Part shown: positions 14,615-19,946 of the stretch, in pieces
Layout: each line of letters opens with the position of its first letter
Position numbering within the stretch: position 1 is the first letter of the stretch
Assembly (NCBI GenBank): GCA_964428935.1
Contig: CAYSAG010000068.1
Location: forward strand, 1 to 19,946
Length of the DNA stretch: 19,946 nt
Source: JAADHY01 sp964428935
GTDB taxonomy: Bacteria > Planctomycetota > Planctomycetia > Planctomycetales > Planctomycetaceae
Direction of reading: 5' to 3'
The notes under the pieces: model-generated
Database searches by the model: none
Seen by the model: only the letters and a program-made list of their open reading frames with translations
Told to the model about the DNA's origin: nothing
Translations under genes and position numbers: made by a program

Positions 14615-17500
14615 CTACTTGACCACAAAGTTGACCATTCGGCCGGGCACAATGACCACCTTGACGACCGTCTTGCCGTCCAGGTGCCGAGCCACGTTCG
14701 GGTCCTGCCGCGCCAACTGCTGAATGGTGGACTGGTCGGCGTCTGCCCGCACTTTGACCCGCCCCCGCAGCTTGCCGTTCACCTGCACCGGCAGCTCGAT
14801 TTCTTTCTCGACCAAGTACTTCTCGTCGTACTCCGGCCAAGGCTCGTACGCCAGCGTCTGCTCGTGTCCCAACAGCTGCCACAGTTCCTCGGCAATGTGC
14901 GGGGCGAATGGGCTGAGCAGTAAGACGAACGGCTCGAGCAGAGCCTTCGGCCGCACCGGCTGCGAGCCGACCTCGTTCACGAACTCCATCATTCGACTGA
15001 TGGCCGTATTGAACGAGAGCTTTTCGATGTCTTCGGTGACGGCCTTGATCGTCCGGTGGAGCAGGCGAAGCTGCTGTTCGTTTGGCGGGACGTCCTGGAC
15101 GGTCGGGTGGAGCCGTGGCTGGTCGGACGCTTCGTCCACCACCATTCGCCACACGCGGCCCAGGAACCGGTAGACGCCCTCCAGCCCGGCCATGCTCCAC
15201 GGTTTCGTCGCCTCCAGCGGCCCCATGAACATTTCGTAAACCCGCAGCGCGTCGGCTCCGTACTGGTCGACAATGTCGTCCGGATTAATGACGTTGCCGC
15301 GGGACTTCGACATTTTGTAAGCCCGGCTTTCGACGACAATTTGCGGGTTCTCTTTCAAGACGAACTCGTTGCCCCGCTTTTCGACCTGGTCCGGCGTCAG
15401 CTTGACGCGCTCGCCGTCAAACGTGTCGGGGTCGATGTCTTTGGCCGAGACCCACCGTCCGTCCTTCTTGAAGCCGGTCAGCTCCGCTTCGCCCAAAATC
15501 ATGCCTTGGTTGACCAACTTCTGGAACGGCTCGGGCGTGCTCACCAGCCCTCGGTCGAACAGGACTTTGTGCCAAAAGCGAGCGTAAAGCAGGTGCAGGA
15601 CGGCGTGCTCGGCCCCTCCCACGTACAGGTCCACCGGCATCCATTGTCGCTCCTTCACCGGGTCGACCAGGCACTGGTCGTTGCGAGGGTCGATGAACCG
15701 CAGGTAGTACCAACACGAGCCGGCCCATTGCGGCATGGTGTTGGTTTCGCGTTTCAGCCGTTTGCCGTCCCGGTCGACCTTGTAGAGCCACTCTTCTGGA
15801 GCCTGTTCGAGCGGCGGCTCGGGGCGACCGTGCGGCTTGAAGTCGAAGTTCTCTGGCAGCGTGATGGGCAGAGCGTCCTCCGGGTCGGTCCGCAGCAGAC
15901 CGGTGGGTTTCCCTTCGTCGTCCAGTTCGTGCCAGATTGGAAACGGCTCGCCCCAAAAGTGCTGCCGGCTGAACAACCAGTCGCGCAGTCGGTAGTTGAC
16001 GGCGTGACGGCCCAAGCCGGCGGCCGCCAGGTCGTCGGTGATTTTCTTCTTGAACTCGGCGGTCGGCAGACCGTCGTACGCGCCCGAGTTGACCGCCGTG
16101 CCTTCGCCGGCGAAGGGGTACTCCATTCGCCCTTCCACTTCCCGGCCCAGCGCCTTTTCTTCTTTGGTCGGCTGGTAGTCCTTCGGCGGCTGCACGACCG
16201 TGACAATGGGCAGGTCAAACTTGACCGCGAACTCCCAGTCGCGCAGGTCGTGAGCGGGAACGGCCATGATGGCCCCCGTGCCGTAGCTCACCAGCACGTA
16301 GTCGGCCACCCAAATGGGAATCTTCTGTCCGTTGACGGGGTTAATGGCGTAAGAGCCGGTGAAGACGCCAGTCTTTTCCTTGGCCAAGTCCGTGCGGTCC
16401 AGGTCGCTCTTCATGGCCGCCTGCTGGCGGTACTTCTCCACAGCCTCGCGGCGTTCCGGCGTCGTCAGGCGGTCGACGAACGGATGCTCGGGCGCAATGA
16501 CCATGTAAGTGGCTCCAAACAGCGTGTCTGGCCGCGTCGTGTAGACGCGCAGCACGTCTGGTCCGGGTTCTTTCGGAAAGCCCGTTTGCGCCCGCTGCTG
16601 CTTCCACCGTTCGAAGTCGGCCTGCAGGTCGGTCGTCTGCTCCGTGCCGATGAAAAAGTCGACCTCCGCCCCTTCGCTCCGTCCAATCCAGTTTCGCTGC
16701 AAGGTTTTGATCGACTCGGGCCAGTCCAGCGAGTCCAGGTCTTCCAGCAGCCGCTCGGCGTAGGCCGTGATTCGCAGCATCCACTGACGCAGCGGAATGC
16801 GGTAGACCGGGTGCCCGCCCCGTTCACTCTTGCCGTTGACCACCTCTTCGTTAGCCAACACGGTGCCCAGCGCCGGGCACCAGTTGACCAAAGCTTCGTC
16901 CTGGTAGGCCAAGCGGTGCTTGTCTTGGTAGCGACGGACGGCTTCTTCGCCCTGCGCGCGAACCTCGTCGGGAATCGGCAACTCGGAAATCGGACGCCCT
17001 TTGCCCTTGCGACGTTTTCCGTCCGGCCCGACCCATTCGTAGTCCGGGTCGTACCAGGTGTCGAAAATCTTGAGGAAAATCCATTGGGTCCAGCGGTAGT
17101 AGTCCGGGTCGGTCGTGGCGAACTCGCGACTCCAGTCGTAACTGAAGCCCAGCATTTTGAGCTGCCGGCGGAAGGTGTCGATGTTCTTGTACGTGGTGAT
17201 TCGCGGGTGCGTGCCGGTCCGAATGGCGTGCTGTTCCGCCGGAAGCCCGAACGCGTCCCACCCCATCGGGTGCAGGACCACCTTGCCCCGCATGCGACTG
17301 TAACGAGCGACGATGTCGGTGGCCGTGTAGCCCTCCGGATGGCCGACGTGCAAACCTTCGCCCGACGGGTACGGGAACATGTCCAGCACGTAAAGCTTCT
17401 GCTTGCCCTCCGGCACATGGTCGGGCGTGCGAAAAGTCTGGTGCTCCTCCCAGTACTTCTGCCACTTCGGTTCGATCTGCTTGGGGTTGTAGCGAGGCAT
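14615..17500 (-). CDS. leuS: Leucyl-tRNA synthetase
   Basis: 961 residues, a class I synthetase that charges tRNA-Leu. HIGH motif as HVGH (51-54) within FPYPSGEGLHVGHPEGY; KMSKS at 729-733. The CP1 editing domain is intact: TTRPDTLFGATYMV (321-334) and VSYGTGAIMAVPAHDLRDWEF (404-424), with the conserved Asp of AHD. In the Zn1 region only C208 of the usual Cys set remains (WCPALGTVLANEE, then GKSERGGHP), so the zinc knuckle is replaced by a zinc-free loop, as in some bacterial lineages. A charged segment (about 287-313) precedes the editing block, and the C-terminus ends in the small tRNA-binding module (VVKVVIVPGRMVNFVVK). ATG at 17500 matches family starts; the ribosome site is weak. It is followed after 66 nt by the SGNH gene and preceded by a 423-nt gap with two stem-loops. 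Confidence 0.97.
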   Translation of the reverse strand: MPRYNPKQIEPKWQKYWEEHQTFRTPDHVPEGKQKLYVLDMFPYPSGEGLHVGHPEGYTATDIVARYSRMRGKVVLHPMGWDAFGLPAEQHAIRTGTHPRITTYKNIDTFRRQLKMLGFSYDWSREFATTDPDYYRWTQWIFLKIFDTWYDPDYEWVGPDGKRRKGKGRPISELPIPDEVRAQGEEAVRRYQDKHRLAYQDEALVNWCPALGTVLANEEVVNGKSERGGHPVYRIPLRQWMLRITAYAERLLEDLDSLDWPESIKTLQRNWIGRSEGAEVDFFIGTEQTTDLQADFERWKQQRAQTGFPKEPGPDVLRVYTTRPDTLFGATYMVIAPEHPFVDRLTTPERREAVEKYRQQAAMKSDLDRTDLAKEKTGVFTGSYAINPVNGQKIPIWVADYVLVSYGTGAIMAVPAHDLRDWEFAVKFDLPIVTVVQPPKDYQPTKEEKALGREVEGRMEYPFAGEGTAVNSGAYDGLPTAEFKKKITDDLAAAGLGRHAVNYRLRDWLFSRQHFWGEPFPIWHELDDEGKPTGLLRTDPEDALPITLPENFDFKPHGRPEPPLEQAPEEWLYKVDRDGKRLKRETNTMPQWAGSCWYYLRFIDPRNDQCLVDPVKERQWMPVDLYVGGAEHAVLHLLYARFWHKVLFDRGLVSTPEPFQKLVNQGMILGEAELTGFKKDGRWVSAKDIDPDTFDGERVKLTPDQVEKRGNEFVLKENPQIVVESRAYKMSKSRGNVINPDDIVDQYGADALRVYEMFMGPLEATKPWSMAGLEGVYRFLGRVWRMVVDEASDQPRLHPTVQDVPPNEQQLRLLHRTIKAVTEDIEKLSFNTAISRMMEFVNEVGSQPVRPKALLEPFVLLLSPFAPHIAEELWQLLGHEQTLAYEPWPEYDEKYLVEKEIELPVQVNGKLRGRVKVRADADQSTIQQLARQDPNVARHLDGKTVVKVVIVPGRMVNFVVK

Positions 17501-17684
17501 GTCCGTCTACCTTGGCGTTGTTCTTTCCTTCACGAGTTGGTCGAACTGGCTGTCGGGGATTGGAGGTTCACGCCTCCCGCCGCTCTCCCCCAGTCCGGTC
17601 CTGTCTTCCAGACGTTCGTCGCTGGCCGGGCGCGCCTGTAACGTCCGCCCTTTCCAGCAGCCCCCGGCCGCTCTCCGAAACAGC

Positions 17685-17712
17685 ATTTTGGCGACACGTC
17701 GGCTCGCCTCAA
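17685..17712 (-). promoter_or_regulatory. Weak promoter candidate for leuS
   Basis: On the minus strand TTGAGG (17707-17712), 16-nt spacer, CAAAAT (17685-17690), four of six matches each. It lies just past the second hairpin and would give a leader of about 180 nt. Matches of this quality can occur by chance. Confidence 0.25.
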
Positions 17713-17714
17713 AT

Positions 17715-17760
17715 GCTGCCCGCTGGGTCTTCCGTCTGCGCGGGTCGACCAACGGGCAGC
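17715..17760 (-). terminator. Stem-loop, 11 paired of 12 bp, no T-run
   Basis: Arms GCTGCCCGCTGG (17715-17726) and CCAACGGGCAGC (17749-17760) pair except for one mismatch, with a 22-nt loop. It is the second of two hairpins downstream of ahcY. Without a U-tract it may be a mRNA 3'-end stabiliser or a non-canonical terminator. Confidence 0.35.
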
Positions 17761-17777
17761 TGAGCCGACAAACGGCG

Positions 17778-17820
17778 AGAGCGTCCTGCTGGGCCCGCCG
17801 GTCTGTCCGCAGGACGCTCT
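17778..17820 (-). terminator. Stem-loop, 12-bp perfect stem, no clear T-run
   Basis: Arms AGAGCGTCCTGC (17778-17789) and GCAGGACGCTCT (17809-17820) are perfectly complementary around a 19-nt loop. It is the first hairpin after the ahcY stop (103 nt downstream). Only a short TTT follows several bases later on the minus strand, so classic Rho-independent termination is uncertain. Confidence 0.45.
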
Positions 17821-17923
17821 GTCGAAGCTCACCGCCGCTTCCCTTGCCGTCGCGGCGCATCAAGACGGCGACGTCGAAGGAGCGGCTCGAAGCGGCACGG
17901 CACGCACCACAAAGAAGTCTCGC

Positions 17924-19342
17924 TCAGTACCGGTAGTGCTCGGGCTTGAACGGCCCGTCGACCGGCACGCCGATGTACTCCGCCTGCTCCGGCGTCAGCT
18001 TCGTCAATTTTGCGCCCAAGTGGTCCAGGTGCAGCCGAGCGACCTCTTCGTCCAACTTTTTCGGAAGCCGGTAGACCCCGACCTCGTGCTCCTTCGTCCA
18101 AAGCTCGATCTGCGCCAACGTCTGATTCGTAAAGCTGTTGGACATGACGAAGCTGGGGTGGCCCGTGGCACAGCCCAGGTTGACCAGTCGGCCTTCGGCG
18201 AGCAGGTAAATGGTGTGCCCGTCCGGGAAGGTGTAAGCGTCCACGCCGGGCTTGATCCGCGTCCGCTTCACGTTCGGATCTGCGTTGAGGCGATCGACCT
18301 GGATCTCGTTGTCGAAGTGTCCGATGTTGCAGACGATCGCCTGGTCCTTCATTTTGTACATGTGCTCCAACGTGATGACGTCGCGGTTGCCCGTTGCGGT
18401 GACGTAAATGTCGGCGTAGGGCAATGCGTCTTCCACCGTCGTCACCCGGTAGCCAGCCATACACGCCTGCAAGGCGCAAATCGGATCAATTTCGGTGATC
18501 CAGACCTGCGCCTTCTGTCCGGCCAGCGATTCAGCCGACCCTTTGCCCACGTCGCCGAAGCCGCAGACGACCGCAATCTTCCCAGACAGCATGACGTCCA
18601 TGGCCCGGTTGATGCCGTCGATCAGCGAGTGGCGACAGCCGTAGATGTTGTCGAACTTCGATTTGGTGACGGAGTCGTTGACGTTGATGGCCGGGATGAG
18701 CAGTTCGCCTTTCTCCAGCATTTGGTACAGCCGCCGGACGCCCGTGGTGGTCTCTTCCGACACGCCGCGGCACTCAGCCACCGTCCGATGGAAAAACTGC
18801 GGGTCTTCTTCCAAGCTTTTCTTGATCACTTGGTTGACGATTTGGAGCTCCTTGTTGTCCGTCGGCTCGTCCAGGATCTCTGGGTTTTCTTCCGCGTAGT
18901 AGCCGCGGTGTAGCAGCAGAGTGGCGTCGCCGCCGTCGTCGACGATCAAATTCGGCCCCTTGCCGTCCGGCCAAGTCATGGCCAGTTTCGTGAATTCCCA
19001 GTACTCTTCCAGCGTCTCGCCTTTGTAAGCGAAGACCGGCGTGCCGGTGGCAGCGATCGCAGCCGCCGCGTGGTCCTGAGTGGAAAAAATGTTGCACGAG
19101 GCCCAGCGGACGTCCGCTCCCAGCTCCTTCAAAGTCTCGATCAAAACGGCCGTCTGGACGGTCATGTGCAGCGAGCCCATGATGCGGGCACCGGCCAGCG
19201 GCTTTTGCGGACCGTACTTCTTGCGGGTCTGAATCAGACCGGGCATTTCATGCTCGGCGATTTCAATTTCACGCCGTCCTAGCTCGGCCAGCTCAATGTT
19301 GGCCACTTTGTAGGGCACGGTCTTTGCGGCTGCGATGGACAT
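17924..19342 (-). CDS. ahcY: Adenosylhomocysteinase (S-adenosyl-L-homocysteine hydrolase)
   Basis: 472 residues, the long bacterial form. It reversibly splits S-adenosylhomocysteine to homocysteine and adenosine with bound NAD, clearing the inhibitor made by methyltransferases. Seen: LHMTVQTAVLIETL (59-72), NIFSTQDHAAAAI (84-96), the insert carrying VDDGGDATLLLHRG (134-147), INVNDSVTKSKFDN (219-232) with catalytic K228, the NAD-binding GFGDVGKG (261-268), NIGHFDNEIQ (339-348), and the C-terminal KPEHYRY that reaches into a neighbouring subunit's NAD site. ATG at 19342 is set by GGAGG 6 nt upstream; an in-frame start at 19435 would add a non-conserved basic lead. It is the first gene of the minus-strand block, with about 600 nt of non-coding sequence upstream and two stem-loops downstream. 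Confidence 0.97.
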   Translation of the reverse strand: MSIAAAKTVPYKVANIELAELGRREIEIAEHEMPGLIQTRKKYGPQKPLAGARIMGSLHMTVQTAVLIETLKELGADVRWASCNIFSTQDHAAAAIAATGTPVFAYKGETLEEYWEFTKLAMTWPDGKGPNLIVDDGGDATLLLHRGYYAEENPEILDEPTDNKELQIVNQVIKKSLEEDPQFFHRTVAECRGVSEETTTGVRRLYQMLEKGELLIPAINVNDSVTKSKFDNIYGCRHSLIDGINRAMDVMLSGKIAVVCGFGDVGKGSAESLAGQKAQVWITEIDPICALQACMAGYRVTTVEDALPYADIYVTATGNRDVITLEHMYKMKDQAIVCNIGHFDNEIQVDRLNADPNVKRTRIKPGVDAYTFPDGHTIYLLAEGRLVNLGCATGHPSFVMSNSFTNQTLAQIELWTKEHEVGVYRLPKKLDEEVARLHLDHLGAKLTKLTPEQAEYIGVPVDGPFKPEHYRY

Positions 19343-19565
19343 GACTTGCCTCCGACGTTTGTTTCTATGAGCCGACAAGAGCGAAGTTTCTGACCAACAA
19401 AGCTCTAGCCGTGGCCGTCCGACTCTGCTTGCCACTCACGAGACGGACGGAACCGTCACCGCGAGCGACAAGACAGCAAACTGACACACTGTTCCTCTGA
19501 GACACACCCACGCCTGCCCAGGAACACGTCGCGCAGCCACCGGACGTTTCTCACTGCCGACCGGC

Positions 19566-19581
19566 GCAGCGTCGACGCTGC
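19566..19581. promoter_or_regulatory. Perfect 16-bp palindrome GCAGCGTCGACGCTGC
   Basis: Eight-base arms with no spacer, 223 nt upstream of the ahcY start and about 100 nt inside the predicted transcript. It has the shape of a dimeric repressor site. Function unknown. Confidence 0.35.
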
Positions 19582-19681
19582 ATGCCCGACATCAACAACG
19601 CGACGTCTTCCTGTACATGCAAACAACAGGCGAGAACAGGCAGAGCCACTCAGCCGGCTCGGACCATGAGGAAACACGCAT

Positions 19682-19710
19682 AAAATAGGCAATCAGTGCA
19701 CCTGCGACAA
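19682..19710 (-). promoter_or_regulatory. Candidate sigma70-like promoter for ahcY
   Basis: On the minus strand TTGTCG (19705-19710), 17-nt spacer, TATTTT (19682-19687). It sits in one of the few AT-rich patches of the region and points toward ahcY, implying a leader of about 330 nt. A closer, unrecognised promoter is possible. Confidence 0.4.
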
Positions 19711-19946
19711 GCTCGTTCTCCGCCTGAGCTTTCGACGTCGCCCAGCTTCGCCGGAAAACCCCGCGCGGCGGCGCGACAACGTTGGCGGGTTTCAGCAAGC
19801 GGTCCGAACTGGCGATTCGAACTGGAAACCGGCCGGCCGAACCTGCACGGTCCTCAGAAGCCAGCAATTCCCGTTGTTCTCGCGTGGTTGGCGACACTAC
19901 AATCAAAAGTCCAGGACGCACTGCCTTTGGCCAGTTCTCCGTGCAG

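Larger units (their letters stand above)
17501..17923. other. Non-coding gap between ahcY and leuS with two stem-loops
   Basis: 423 nt between two minus-strand genes. It holds two strong hairpins (17778-17820 and 17715-17760) followed, in the direction of transcription, by a weak promoter candidate for leuS (17685-17712). A minus-strand frame of about 115 codons (17507-17863) ends 6 nt before leuS, but it is Arg-rich, lacks a ribosome site and uses codons unlike the neighbours, so I do not annotate it as a gene. Confidence 0.5.
19343..19946. other. Non-coding upstream region of ahcY
   Basis: 604 nt to the window edge with no supported gene. Minus-strand open frames (19456-19692 and 19592-19921) begin with TTG or GTG without ribosome sites and have no recognisable sequence. 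The region holds a promoter candidate (19682-19710) and a 16-bp palindrome (19566-19581). I do not see the conserved core of the SAH or SAM riboswitches. A tRNA-like TTCGAA at about 19815-19821 lacks a T-arm stem. Confidence 0.5.

Noticed and set aside
15056..17641. 861-residue open frame on the plus strand, antisense to leuS
   Set aside because: It mirrors the complete leuS gene, has no recognisable domain, and long antisense frames are expected in GC-rich coding DNA.
17507..17863. Possible small gene ending 6 nt before leuS on the minus strand
   Set aside because: Arg-rich with no motif, no ribosome site, uses AGA, AGG and TTA codons rare in the neighbours, and is interrupted by two strong hairpins.
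19801..19840. TTCGAAC/TTCGAAT resembling a tRNA T-loop
   Set aside because: The flanking bases do not form a 5-bp T-arm stem, and no anticodon or acceptor arm can be drawn on either strand. It is part of a short direct repeat CGAACTGG.
19592..19921. 109-residue minus-strand frame upstream of ahcY
   Set aside because: GTG start without a ribosome site, no recognisable sequence, and it contains the candidate ahcY promoter.

Overview
The window is GC-rich bacterial chromosome with ordinary core-metabolism genes. There is no phage, insertion sequence, CRISPR array, rRNA or tRNA that I can see. The combination of a terpene-cyclase-like toroid fused to two DUF4159 modules, a membrane-anchored SGNH hydrolase with an internal TPR segment, and a LeuRS lacking the usual Zn1 cysteines suggests a planctomycete, perhaps Pirellulales-like. 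That assignment is inference from protein style, not a database result.

Layout: (1) 1-1797, plus: 3' part of a DUF4159 protein. (2) 1957-4716, minus: an Rrf2 regulator, thiG, thiS and an unrecognised conserved-looking protein. (3) 5002-10777, plus: an RNA-type MBL/beta-CASP nuclease, then arginine genes argB, argD and argF, with rph (RNase PH) 3 nt after argF. (4) 11180-13002, plus: a secreted protein made of two SPOR-like halves, then a SIS-domain protein. (5) 12962-19342, minus: an SGNH hydrolase overlapping the SIS gene tail to tail by 41 bp, leuS, and ahcY at the right edge with a long non-coding upstream region.

How the genes work together: argB, argD and argF give three steps of N-acetylglutamate-to-citrulline synthesis, preceded by a good sigma70-like promoter at 6576-6603. 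rph appears translationally coupled to argF. ThiS and ThiG form the sulfur-carrier/thiazole synthase pair of thiamine synthesis; the other thiamine genes are outside the window. AhcY (methyl cycle) and LeuRS are housekeeping enzymes on the same strand, separated by two strong stem-loops.

I found no clearly new multi-gene system. The best second-look items are: a probable leaderless thiS transcript without a TPP riboswitch; a GmhA-like SIS protein whose metal/catalytic residues are replaced; an OTCase with Asp in place of the ornithine-site Cys; the duplicated SPOR-like secreted protein; a 13-nt palindrome upstream of the Rrf2 gene; the twin hairpins between ahcY and leuS; and a 16-bp perfect palindrome upstream of ahcY.
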